DNA of 64,000 bases. Source: Prado023 sp963788325. GTDB lineage: Bacteria; Actinomycetota; Actinomycetes; S36-B12; CAIYMF01. Shown here piece after piece: positions 16,484 through 25,568 of the stretch. Both the position numbers and the translations under genes were made by a program. Position 1 is the first letter of the stretch. Each line of letters opens with the position of its first letter. Where the stretch lies: assembly GCA_963788325.1 (NCBI GenBank), contig CAWBGJ010000015.1, positions 186,001 through 250,000 on the forward strand, in the 5' to 3' direction. The notes under the pieces are model-generated. The model did not search any database. It was given only the letters and a program-made list of their open reading frames with translations, and was not told the origin of the DNA.

Positions 16484-18271
16484 CTAGCCCTTCGGCTCAC
16501 CGTGCATGTCCTTGAACGCCCGAAGTGCGGGTGCCCACATGTGCATCACCGGGTCCACATCCACCTGGATCACCGACGGCAGGCCGGACTCTACGCAGCG
16601 CGCGATCGCCGGAGCAAGGTCCGCCACGACGGTCACATGCTCACCGTGTGCCCCCATCGAGCGCGCGAGGTCATCCCACGCGATCGGCCCGAGGTCGGCG
16701 TTGATGGTCTCGTCAGCGTCCAGGGCCTTGCGCACCAGCGTCTTGACCGGCTTCAGGGCGTACTGCTGGTTCATCTTGACCATGCCCCACTGCTTGTCGT
16801 TGAAGACGATGTAGATCACCGGCAGGTTGTTGCGCACGGCGGTCTCGACCTCCTGGCTGTGGAACCCCATGGCTCCGTCGCCGATTAGGCAGCACACCTG
16901 GCGGCCCGGGAACGCCGCGGCCTGCCCGAGGGCCTGGCCGACGCCCGCGCCGAGCATGCCGAACTTGAACGTCGTGATGATCGGGTTCGGGACCTTGGCG
17001 ACGTGGTAGAAGTGGCTCCACACCGCGGTGTTGCCACCGTCGAAGCACCAGAGCGTGTCCTCGGGCAGGACCTCCTGGGCGATCCTGGGCACATCGCGCG
17101 GGTGCACGCCGCGCTCCACGTGGTACACCCCGCGGGTCGACGCGGCCGCCACACTGGTCGGCATCCCCGCCTTGTCACCGTAGCTGGCCCACCAGGCCGC
17201 GCTCTCGGCCCGGCCGGCGGTCCACGTATCCGGTTGGCGGCGCACTGCCGGCATCGTCTGCAGCACAGCGAGCAGGTCGCGCAGGAAGACCTTCGCGTCG
17301 GCGAGGATCGCCACATCGATCGGCCGAGTGCCGCCCAGTGTCGCGTCGTCGACATCGACCTGGATCGTCTTCAGCTGACCTGGCGGAGCCCAGTAGGGCG
17401 GCTTGCCCCACCAGTCGGTCTCACCGATCCGAGAGCCGACCACGAGCGCAACGTCGGCCCCGCCGCGGACCTGGGCCACCAGGTCCAGCGCGGACATCGG
17501 GATGGCCAGGGGGTTCGTCTCGACGATGGAGCCACGGCCGCCCCACGAGTTCACGACAGGGGCGCCGAGGTGCTCAGCCACGGCCGTGAGCTCTGCGCTG
17601 GCCCCGGAGTGGATGACACCGGTGCCGGCATGGATCATCGGGCGCGCGGCGCCGTGCAGCATGGCGGCGGCCCTGCGCACCAGCTCGGGGTCGGCGGGCA
17701 GCGGCGTGATGCGGCGGTAGGTGTGCGGCGGGCGGACCTCCGACTCGGGGATCAACGGCTTGGAGTTCATGAGATTCTCCGGGATGTCCACATGGACCAC
17801 CCCGGGCCGACCGCTCCACGAGGCGCGGAACGCCCGGCGCATCATCTCCCCGATCCGCGCCGCCGATGGGGCAGCCTGGCTGGACTTGCTCATCGCGGAG
17901 ATGACGCCGACCTGGTCGAAGTACTGGAACGTCCCGCCGCGCTCCGGGTAGGAGATCCCGGTCCGGCGGGTCGAGGTGATCAGCAGCACGCGATGCCCCT
18001 CGCCCTGCTCGACCGCGACTCCGGAGATCGCATTTGCCACGCCCGGGCCGTTGGAGGCCATCGCCACCCCGAGCCGTCCAGTGGCCCGGGCGTAGGCCCC
18101 GGCCATGTGCAGGGCCGACGACTCGTGCCGGGGGCCGATCAGCCGGATCCCGTTGGCCTTGAGCTGGGAGTAGAAGCCGAAGTACGTGCCGTCGATGATC
18201 CCGAAGACGACCTCGACGCCCTCCGCCTTGAGCATCTTGGCCACCAGCTCGCCACCGGTCAGCTGCGACAT
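16484..18271 (-). CDS. Thiamine diphosphate-dependent enzyme, acetolactate synthase large-subunit-like
   Basis: A 595-residue ThDP enzyme of the acetohydroxyacid synthase/decarboxylase superfamily. It has three domains: PYR (Glu50 in GPRHESSA activates ThDP; ASNGPGVAN follows), a central domain (GAARPMIHAGTGV) and a PP domain with the ThDP motif GDGAMGFHSQE...FND. ATG 18271 has the site GAGGAGGACGAG. No small regulatory subunit is adjacent, so biosynthetic acetolactate synthase (IlvB) is not the best guess. Oxalyl-CoA decarboxylase, glyoxylate carboligase or an acyloin-forming lyase are alternatives. It heads an operon with an SDR and a ClC channel. Confidence 0.82.
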   Translation of the reverse strand: MSQLTGGELVAKMLKAEGVEVVFGIIDGTYFGFYSQLKANGIRLIGPRHESSALHMAGAYARATGRLGVAMASNGPGVANAISGVAVEQGEGHRVLLITSTRRTGISYPERGGTFQYFDQVGVISAMSKSSQAAPSAARIGEMMRRAFRASWSGRPGVVHVDIPENLMNSKPLIPESEVRPPHTYRRITPLPADPELVRRAAAMLHGAARPMIHAGTGVIHSGASAELTAVAEHLGAPVVNSWGGRGSIVETNPLAIPMSALDLVAQVRGGADVALVVGSRIGETDWWGKPPYWAPPGQLKTIQVDVDDATLGGTRPIDVAILADAKVFLRDLLAVLQTMPAVRRQPDTWTAGRAESAAWWASYGDKAGMPTSVAAASTRGVYHVERGVHPRDVPRIAQEVLPEDTLWCFDGGNTAVWSHFYHVAKVPNPIITTFKFGMLGAGVGQALGQAAAFPGRQVCCLIGDGAMGFHSQEVETAVRNNLPVIYIVFNDKQWGMVKMNQQYALKPVKTLVRKALDADETINADLGPIAWDDLARSMGAHGEHVTVVADLAPAIARCVESGLPSVIQVDVDPVMHMWAPALRAFKDMHGEPKG

Positions 18272-18437
18272 CTCGTCCTCCTCGTTCGGGTGCACCCATG
18301 GTCAGGTCGATCGGCAGCCGGGCAGGCACGCGCGTCGCGCTCAAAGTACCCCCGGGCGCATGCGTGAGTCAGCGCAACGCATCGTGGCCACCCACGCTGG
18401 TGGCGTACGCCGGGCCGCCCTCCTGGTGACCCGACCG

Positions 18438-18505
18438 GATCTGCTCCCCTTTCGCCGATCCGCTCCCGGAATTCGGGGAGCAGATCGGGCAAACGGGAGC
18501 GGATT
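18438..18505. repeat. Interleaved inverted repeats (pseudoknot-like order)
   Basis: Arm A GATCTGCTCCCC (18438-18449) is the exact reverse complement of 18475-18486. Arm B ATCCGCTCCCG (18458-18468) is the exact reverse complement of 18494-18504. The order is A-B-A'-B', centred on GAATTC. A and B are also near copies of each other, so B can pair with A' as an ordinary hairpin. It lies in the 315-nt intergenic region upstream of the ThDP enzyme gene (minus strand). Confidence 0.75.
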
Positions 18506-18535
18506 CCCCAGGACGCGCCCTCGGAGTACGGCCCA

Positions 18536-18574
18536 GGCATGGGGACACCCCCACGCACGGGGTGTCCCCATGCC
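18536..18574. terminator. 16-bp perfect palindrome, probable terminator
   Basis: GGCATGGGGACACCCC (18536-18551) and GGGGTGTCCCCATGCC (18559-18574) form a perfect 16-bp stem with loop CACGCAC. It lies 12 nt past the stop of the glycine-zipper gene on the minus strand. There is no T tract, so it may act as a non-canonical actinobacterial terminator or be an intergenic repeat. Confidence 0.6.
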
Positions 18575-18586
18575 AGGGGCGCTCCG

Positions 18587-19147
18587 CTAGTCCTGCGGCC
18601 GGCCCGACTGGCGGTCCAACGCTTCCAGGGCCTGCGGGTCACCCCGCACGAAACCACGCACATGGCCAGTCAGCGGGCCCTCGTCGAGCACCCGGGCGGT
18701 GGTGCGCAACGCTCGGGTCATCGCCGCCCGGACAGCGAACTGGCGTTCCTCGGCGACCACAGCCAGCAGCGCGGTGGCCCCGACCGGGATCTCATCGGCG
18801 AGCAGGGCCACCAGGCCGGCCACCTCCCGACTGGCCATGTTCCGGCCCACCAGCGCCCCGACGAGCGCACCGGCCGCCGCACCCACCATCGGCAGCGAGA
18901 TCACGACCCCCACCACGATCCCCGCGGCTGCGCCTGTCCCGATCCCGTAGGCCAACGTGCCACCCCTGCCCTGCTCGAGCCTGGAGCGCCACGGGCCCCG
19001 GTGCAGGATGCCGGCCCCCACGACGGCCTCCGAGAGCGGTCCCGGGGCCCCGAGGTCGCGCAGGTCGGCGACGGCCTCCGCGGCATCGGGGTGCAGGGCC
19101 ACGACCAGGACGTACTCCGGCGCGCCCCGAGCATCTTCGCTGGACAC
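18587..19147 (-). CDS. Glycine-zipper protein, DUF1269-like
   Basis: A 186-residue protein. Residues 1-70 are soluble (EYVLVVALHPDAAEAVADL). The middle contains glycine-rich helices (GTGAAAGIVVGVV, GAAAGALVGALVG) typical of glycine-zipper membrane segments, and the C-terminal part is soluble and alpha-helical. The layout resembles DUF1269-type proteins of unknown function, but I hold this only weakly. GTG 19147 follows GGAGGT with 4-nt spacing; longer upstream starts would lack this. It is divergent from thrS. Confidence 0.6.
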   Translation of the reverse strand: MSSEDARGAPEYVLVVALHPDAAEAVADLRDLGAPGPLSEAVVGAGILHRGPWRSRLEQGRGGTLAYGIGTGAAAGIVVGVVISLPMVGAAAGALVGALVGRNMASREVAGLVALLADEIPVGATALLAVVAEERQFAVRAAMTRALRTTARVLDEGPLTGHVRGFVRGDPQALEALDRQSGRPQD

Positions 19148-19319
19148 AGGACCTCCGACGGCAGTGCGCGACCCGGGAGGGCCGCAGCAGGGGTGGTCCA
19201 GACGGTACGGCTCCCTGGGCGCCCGCGCCCGTCCGGTGCGGACCCGCGCACTCGGTAGGCTGGCCCACGCACACCGCAGAGCACGGAGATCCCGTCGCCG
19301 GGACGCACCGAGGAGAACC

Positions 19320-21349
19320 ATGTCAGCGCAGGTCAGCGTCATCGTCGGCGGCGAGCGCCACGTCCGCGAGCTCGATGACGCCGGCACGTGGGCCGACGTG
19401 CTCGGTGCGGTGATCCCCGGGCTGCGGGGTGTCGCGGTGGCGCGCGTGGACGGCGAGCTGGTCGACCTCGACCAGCCGGTCAGTGCCGGGGCCACCGTCG
19501 AGCCCGTGATGATCAGTGACCCCGATGGCCTGCGCGTACTGCGCCACTCCACTGCCCACGTGCTTGCCCAGGCGGTCCAGGACGTGTTCCCGGACGCGAA
19601 GCTGGGCATCGGACCGCCCATCGACCGACGGCTTCTACTACGACTTCGACGTGCCCGAGCCGTTCACGCCTGAGGACCTCGCTCGCGCTCGAGAAGCGGA
19701 TGCGCGAGATCGTCAAGGACGGCCAGCTGTTCGTGCGGCGGGTCGTACGAGTCCGACGACGCAGGCCCGCGGTCGAGCTCGCCGAGCGAGCCCTACAAGC
19801 TCGAGCTGGTCGACGACAAGTCCGGCGACGCGGACGTCATGGAGGTCGGCGGCTGACGAGCTGACCGCCTACGACAACCTCAATCCCCGCACCCGGGCGA
19901 ACGGGTGTGGGGCGACCTGTGCCGCGGACCGCACATCCCGACCACGCGATCCATCGCGCCCGCGTTCAAGCTGACCCGCAGTCTCGGCGGCCTACTGGCG
20001 CGGCAACCAGGCCAACGCCAGCCTGCAGCGTATCTACGGCACCGCGTGGGAGTCGCAGGAGGCCTGCGACCGGCACCTGAACTTGCTCGAGGAGGCCGCC
20101 AGCGCCGCGACCATCGCAAGCTGGGCGCGGAGCTGGACCTCTTCAGCTTCCCCGACGAAATCGGTTCCGGGCTGCCCGTGTTCCACCCCAAGGGCGGCAT
20201 CATCCGACGCGAACTGGAGGACTACTCGCGGCGCAAGCACGAGGCCGCCGGCTACGAGTTCGTCAACACCCCGCACATCACCAAGGAGCAGCTCTACATC
20301 ACCTCCGGTCACCTCGAGTGGTACGCCGACGGCATGTTCCCGCCGATGCACATCGACGCCGAGTACCGACGAGGACGGCAACGTCCGCAAGCCGGGCCAG
20401 GACTACTACCTCAAGCCGATGAACTGCCCGATGCACCACCTGATCTTCCGGTCGCGCGGGCGCTCCTACCGCGAACTTCCGTTGCGGCTCTTCGAGTTCG
20501 GCATCGGTGTACCGCTACGAGAAGTCCGGCGTGGTGCACGGCCTGACCCGGGTGCGCGGCATGACCCAGGACGACGCGCACATCTACTGCACCCGCGAGC
20601 AGATGCGCGACGAGCTGACCTCGCTGCTGCAGTTCGTGCTCGACCTGCTCGCCGACTACGGCCTGGACGACTTCTACCTCGAGCTGTCCACCAAGGACCC
20701 GGACAAGTTCGTCGGCTCCGACGACGATCTGGGACGAGGCCACCGAGACGCTGCGCGAGGTCGCCGAGGCCTCTGGGCTGGACGCTGGTGCCCGATCCGG
20801 GCGGCGCGGCGTTCTACGGTCCGAAGATCTCGGTGCAGGTCCGGACGCGCTGGGCCGCAGCTGGCAGATGTCGACCATCCAGCTGGACTTCAACATGCCC
20901 GACCGCTTCGAGCTGGAGTACACCGCCGCCGACGGCACCCGCCAGCGGCCGGTGCTGATCCACCGCGCGCTGTTCGGCTCGATCGAGCGGTTCTTCGGCG
21001 TGCTCACCGAGCACTACGCCGGTGCGTTCCCGGCGTGGCTGGCGCCGGTGCAGGTGGTCGGCATCCCGGTCGCCGAGCGGCACGTGGACTACCTCGAAGG
21101 TGTTGGCGCGCCCAACTGCAGGCGCACGGCGTGCGGGTCGAGGTCGACACCAGCGACGACCGGATGGCCAAGAAGATCGTCAACCACACCAACCAGAAGG
21201 TGCCGTTCATGCTGCTCGCCGGCGACCGCGACGTCGAGGCCGGCGCGGTCAGCTTCCGGTACCGCAACGGAGAGCAGCGCAACGGCGTGCCGATCGAGCA
21301 GGCGGTGGCCGAGGTGGTCACCGCCATCGCGGAGCACCGACAGGTCTAG
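19320..21349 (+). pseudogene. thrS: Threonyl-tRNA synthetase, multiply frameshifted
   Basis: ATG 19320 follows AGGAGAACC. A TGS domain and HSTAHVLAQAV are read in the first frame. The rest of a normal ThrS (DGFYYDFDVPEPF, WGDLCRGPHIPTTRSI, the class II catalytic core including NCPMHH, TRVRGMTQDDAHIYC and MSTIQLDFNMPDRF, and the anticodon domain ending TAIAEHRQV) is spread over all three frames. I count 16 frame changes between 19616 and 21115. Removing about 20 single bases restores a 669-residue protein of normal length. ThrS is essential and single-copy in most bacteria. The HIT gene follows, as in mycobacteria. Sequence error is the likeliest cause; see findings. Confidence 0.9.
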
Positions 21350-21359
21350 GAGGCCAACC

Positions 21360-21872
21360 ATGGGCCACGAGGCATGGGACCTGCTGTGGACCCCGCACCG
21401 GATCGCCTACATCCGGGGGGAGAGCCGGCCCAGCGACACGCTGGCCGGTCCGCAGTGCCCCTTCTGCCGCACCGACGACACCGAGGAGTCGTTGATCGTG
21501 GCCCGCGGTGAGCACACGTACGTGGTGATGAACCTCTTTCCCTACAACCCCGGCCACGTGTTGATCTGCCCCTACCGGCACGTTGCGGACTTCACCGAGC
21601 TGACAGTTGCCGAGACCGCTGAGCTGAGCCTGTTCCAAGCGCGGATGATGCGGGCTATCCGCGCAGCGAGCAATCCCGCCGGGTTCAACATCGGACTGAA
21701 CCAGGGGCCGGCCGCCGGGGCCGGGATCTCCGGGCACCTGCACCAGCACATCGTGCCGCGGTGGCCGGGGGACTCGAACTTCATGACGACGGTCGGTGGA
21801 TCGCGCACCATGGTGATGCTCCTCGAGGAGTCCCGCGACCTGTTCGCCGCGGCCCTGGCCGAGTCCGACTGA
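21360..21872 (+). CDS. HIT-family hydrolase/phosphorylase (Ap4A phosphorylase-like)
   Basis: A 170-residue histidine-triad protein. The catalytic motif HLHQHIVPRW lies near residue 125, and CPFCR at residues 36-40 belongs to a likely zinc site. ATG 21360 has TAGGAGGCC upstream and starts 10 nt after the thrS stop. The neighbour order thrS-HIT is the same as in Mycobacterium, where the HIT protein (Rv2613c) is a diadenosine tetraphosphate phosphorylase. ThrS can make Ap4A, which explains the pairing. Assignment to Ap4A rests on position and family. Confidence 0.85.
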   Translation: MGHEAWDLLWTPHRIAYIRGESRPSDTLAGPQCPFCRTDDTEESLIVARGEHTYVVMNLFPYNPGHVLICPYRHVADFTELTVAETAELSLFQARMMRAIRAASNPAGFNIGLNQGPAAGAGISGHLHQHIVPRWPGDSNFMTTVGGSRTMVMLLEESRDLFAAALAESD

Positions 21873-21950
21873 CCCACGCCGCGGCCAGCGGCGGCGCAGT
21901 GGGGACCAATGGCCCGCCGTCGGGTCCGGCGCGCATGATGGGATGACCCC

Positions 21951-24900
21951 ATGCCACAGCCCACCCGCGCCGTCATGGATGCCAACGAGGCGGTGGCCCG
22001 CGTGGCGCACCTGCTCAGCGAGGTCGTCCCGATCTACCCGATCACCCCCGCCTCGCCGATGGCCGAGCACGCCGACACCTGGAGTGCGCGGCGCCGGGCC
22101 AACCTGTGGGGGACCATCCCCGAGGTCACGTCGCTGCAGAGCGAGGCCGGGGCTGCCGGCGCCCTGCACGGAGCAGTCACCCGAGGCGCCCTGGGCACGA
22201 CGTTCACGGCCTCGCAGGGCCTGCTGCTCATGATCCCGAACATGTACAAGATCGCCGGCGAGCTGACCCCCACGGTCATCCATGTGGCCGCCCGCACGCT
22301 GGCCACCCATGCTCTGAGCATCTTCGGGGACCATTCCGACGTGATGGCCTGCCGGCAGACGGGCTTCGCGATGCTGGCGGCCTCCAGCGTCCAGGAGGCC
22401 GGCGACTTCGCCGCAGTCGCACACGCGGCCACCCTGGCCAGTCGGGTGCCGTTCCTGCACTTCTTCGACGGGTTCCGCACCAGCCATGAGCTCGCCACGA
22501 TCGACCTGATCGACGAGGCAACGCTGCACGACCTGATCGACCCGCGTGACCTGGCCGCCCACCGACTGCGCGGCCTGGACCCCGATCGTCCGGTCCTGCG
22601 CGGCACCGCCCAGAACCCCGATGTCTTCTTCCAGGCCCGTGAGGCTGCCAACCCGTTCTACGACGCGGTCCCGCAGCTCGTCGCGGCCACCTTCGACAAG
22701 GTCGCCGAGGCGACTGGGCGCCGGTACGGCCTGGTCGACTACGTCGGGCACCCCGAGGCCGAGCGCGTCCTGGTCCTGATGGGGTCCGGAGCTGGAGCCG
22801 CGGGGGAGGCGGTGCGCACCCTGGTGGCGCGCGGTGAGCGGGTCGGGATGCTCGTGGTCCGGCTGTACCGACCCTTCCCGGTCGCCGAGCTGGTGGCAGC
22901 ACTTCCGGCCTCGGTCCGCACGCTCGCGGTGGCCGACCGCACCAAGGAGCCCGGCGCGCCGGCGGACCCGCTGCACCTGGACGTCCTCGCGGCGATGACC
23001 GACCCCAGCGCCGCGGCGCACTTCACCGCAGGGCCGCCGCGCACCCTTGGCGTGCGCTACGGCCTGTCGAGCAAGGAGTTCACCCCGGCGATGGCCGCCG
23101 CGATCTTCACCGAGGCCGCGCAGGCGGTCCCGGTGCGCCAGACGGTCGTGGGCATCGTCGACGACGTCACCGGCAACTCCCTCGAGGTGCCCATCGACTT
23201 CCCCCAGGACACCTCCCGCGTCCGGGCGGTGTTCTACGGCCTCGGTTCGGACGGGACAGTCGGGGCGAACAAGAACACCGCGCTGATCGTGGGCGGTGCC
23301 ACCGACCTCCAGGTCCAGGCCTACTTCGTCTACGACTCGAAGAAGTCCGGCTCGGTCACCGTCAGCCACCTGCGCTTCGACGAGGAACCGATCACAAGCA
23401 CCTACCTCGTGACCGAGGCCACGTTCGTCGGCGTCCACCAGTGGGGCCTGCTCGAGCGCCAGAACGTCCTGGGGGTCGCGGGGCATGGGGCACGGGTGCT
23501 CATCAACTGCCCGCACGCGGCTGACGAGGTCTGGGACCAGCTGCCCTTCGAGGTCCAGCGCCAGGTGCTGGCCAAGGACCTCGAGCTCTGGGTCGTCGAC
23601 GCCAGCGCAGTCGCTCGCTCAGCCGGCATCGGCGGTCGGATCAACACCGTGATGCAGGCCTGCTTCTTCGCGATCTCCGGGGTCCTGCCCCTGGAGGAGG
23701 CGCTGCCACGCCTGACCGACGCGGTCCGCAAGTCCTACGGCAAGCGCGGCTCCGTCGTGGTGGAGCGCAACCTCGCGGCCATCGCGGCGGCCACCGACAA
23801 CCTGCATCAGGTGCCCACCCCGGACCGTGCCACCGCCGACCACCACCTGCGCCCGCCGGTGCCGGCCGACGCGCCGGAGTTCGTCGAGCGGGTCACCGCC
23901 CGGATGCTGGCCGGCGAGGGCGACCTGCTGCCGGTCAGCGCGCTGCCCGTCGACGGATCCTTCCCCACCGGGACCGCTGCGTACGAGAAGCGCACGATCG
24001 CGGCGAAGATCCCGATCTGGGACCCGAGCCTGTGCATCGACTGCGGCAAGTGCACCATCGTCTGCCCGCACGCGGCGATCCGGATGGGGGTCTATGACCC
24101 CGACGAGAACCCGGCGGCGGCCGACCTGCCCGCCAAGGGCTACCGCAACCGCGAGCGCCCCGGCCTGGCCCTGACCATCCAGGTGGCTCCCGACGACTGC
24201 ACCGGCTGCGGGGTCTGCGTCAACCAGTGCCCGGCCTTCGACAAGTCCGAGGTCCGGCACAAGGCGATCAACATGCGCCCGATCCACGATCACCTCGAGG
24301 TGGAGCGCGAGCGCTTCGATGCGTTCCTGGCTCTCACCCCCGTGGACACCGCCACCTGGTCACCGGACACGGTCAAGACCTCGCAGCTGCGCCAGCCGCT
24401 CATGGAGTTCTCCGGGGCCTGCAGCGGCTGCGGGGAGACCCCCTACCTCAAGCTCATCACCCAGCTGTTCGGGGACCGGCTGCTGGTGGCCAACGCCACC
24501 GGCTGCTCCTCGATCTACGGCGGCAACCTGCCGACCACGCCGTACACGGTCGACTCGGCGGGCCGGGGCCCCGCGTGGTCGAACTCACTGTTCGAGGACA
24601 ACGCGGAGTTCGGCCTCGGGATGCGCCTGGCCTACGAGCGCCAGCAGATCACGGCCCTGACCCTGCTCGCCCAGCTCGAGCCGGAGCTGGGCCTGGCACT
24701 CGTCGGCCGGGTAGCCGGCGGGTACACGGCCGGCGACGACGCCGGGATCCGCGAGCAGCGCGCCGTCGTGGCCGAGCTGGTCGCACGCCTCGAGCAGCTC
24801 GCTCCCGACGACCCGCGTGCAGCAGCCCTGATCGACCTGTCCAGTGCGCTGGTGCGCCGGACGTTCTGGATCGTGGGCGGGGACGGCTGGGCCTATGACA

Positions 24901-25568
24901 TCGGGTACGGCGGCCTGGACCACGTGCTGGCCTCCGGGCGCAACGTCAACGTCCTGGTGATGGACACCGAGGTGTACTCCAACACCGGCGGGCAGCAGTC
25001 CAAGGCCACCCCGCGTGGCGCGGTGGCAAAGTTTGCCGCTGCCGGCAAGGGCCTGCACAAGAAGGACCTCGGCCTCGAGGCGATGTCCTACGGCGACGTG
25101 TACGTGGCCCAGATCGCGCTGGGCGCCAACGAGATCCAGACGGTGAAGGCCCTGACCGAGGCCGAGGCGCACCCAGGGCCCTCCCTGGTGATCGCCTACT
25201 CGACCTGCATCGCGCACGGCTTCGACATGGCCGACTCCATGAGCCACCAGAAGCTCGCGGTGAACTCCGGGCACTGGCCGCTGTACCGCTACAAGCCCAC
25301 GGAGGCCACCGACGCCGCCCCGTTCCAACTGGACTCCAAGGCCCCGAGCATCCCCTTCGCGGACTTCGCCCGCAAGGAAGCCCGGTTCTCCATGCTCTTC
25401 CGCACCGACCCGGCACGTGCCAAGGAGCTGCTGGCCAGCTCCGAGGCCGACATCGCCGAGAGGTGGAAGTACTACGAGCAGCTGGCCGGCATCCAGCGCT
25501 CGGCACCACAGCGAGATCCGGGCGAGGTCGCCGACCGGCGACTGGCCGAAGGGGAGGCAGACGAATGA
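21951..25568 (+). CDS. nifJ: Pyruvate:ferredoxin (flavodoxin) oxidoreductase, single-chain
   Basis: A 1205-residue homodimeric-type PFOR of normal length. The N-terminal domain I begins with PIYPITPASPMAEHAD, followed by domain II and the gamma-like domain. Two [4Fe-4S] motifs are at about residue 694 (CIDCGKCTIVCP) and 748 (CTGCGVCVNQCP). The C-terminal ThDP domain has CSGCGETPY and NATGCSS cysteines for the proximal cluster. It oxidises pyruvate and CoA to acetyl-CoA and CO2, passing electrons to ferredoxin or flavodoxin in the cytosol. Its stop overlaps the DHOD-like gene. A strict leaderless promoter is not seen. PFOR enzymes are usually oxygen-sensitive, suggesting low-oxygen growth. Confidence 0.95.
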   Translation: MPQPTRAVMDANEAVARVAHLLSEVVPIYPITPASPMAEHADTWSARRRANLWGTIPEVTSLQSEAGAAGALHGAVTRGALGTTFTASQGLLLMIPNMYKIAGELTPTVIHVAARTLATHALSIFGDHSDVMACRQTGFAMLAASSVQEAGDFAAVAHAATLASRVPFLHFFDGFRTSHELATIDLIDEATLHDLIDPRDLAAHRLRGLDPDRPVLRGTAQNPDVFFQAREAANPFYDAVPQLVAATFDKVAEATGRRYGLVDYVGHPEAERVLVLMGSGAGAAGEAVRTLVARGERVGMLVVRLYRPFPVAELVAALPASVRTLAVADRTKEPGAPADPLHLDVLAAMTDPSAAAHFTAGPPRTLGVRYGLSSKEFTPAMAAAIFTEAAQAVPVRQTVVGIVDDVTGNSLEVPIDFPQDTSRVRAVFYGLGSDGTVGANKNTALIVGGATDLQVQAYFVYDSKKSGSVTVSHLRFDEEPITSTYLVTEATFVGVHQWGLLERQNVLGVAGHGARVLINCPHAADEVWDQLPFEVQRQVLAKDLELWVVDASAVARSAGIGGRINTVMQACFFAISGVLPLEEALPRLTDAVRKSYGKRGSVVVERNLAAIAAATDNLHQVPTPDRATADHHLRPPVPADAPEFVERVTARMLAGEGDLLPVSALPVDGSFPTGTAAYEKRTIAAKIPIWDPSLCIDCGKCTIVCPHAAIRMGVYDPDENPAAADLPAKGYRNRERPGLALTIQVAPDDCTGCGVCVNQCPAFDKSEVRHKAINMRPIHDHLEVERERFDAFLALTPVDTATWSPDTVKTSQLRQPLMEFSGACSGCGETPYLKLITQLFGDRLLVANATGCSSIYGGNLPTTPYTVDSAGRGPAWSNSLFEDNAEFGLGMRLAYERQQITALTLLAQLEPELGLALVGRVAGGYTAGDDAGIREQRAVVAELVARLEQLAPDDPRAAALIDLSSALVRRTFWIVGGDGWAYDIGYGGLDHVLASGRNVNVLVMDTEVYSNTGGQQSKATPRGAVAKFAAAGKGLHKKDLGLEAMSYGDVYVAQIALGANEIQTVKALTEAEAHPGPSLVIAYSTCIAHGFDMADSMSHQKLAVNSGHWPLYRYKPTEATDAAPFQLDSKAPSIPFADFARKEARFSMLFRTDPARAKELLASSEADIAERWKYYEQLAGIQRSAPQRDPGEVADRRLAEGEADE

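Noticed and set aside
19616..21115. Programmed ribosomal frameshifting or RNA editing of thrS
   Set aside because: Sixteen shifts without slippery sites or stimulatory structures is implausible for frameshifting, and no known editing system deletes single C residues in bacteria. Sequence error is simpler.
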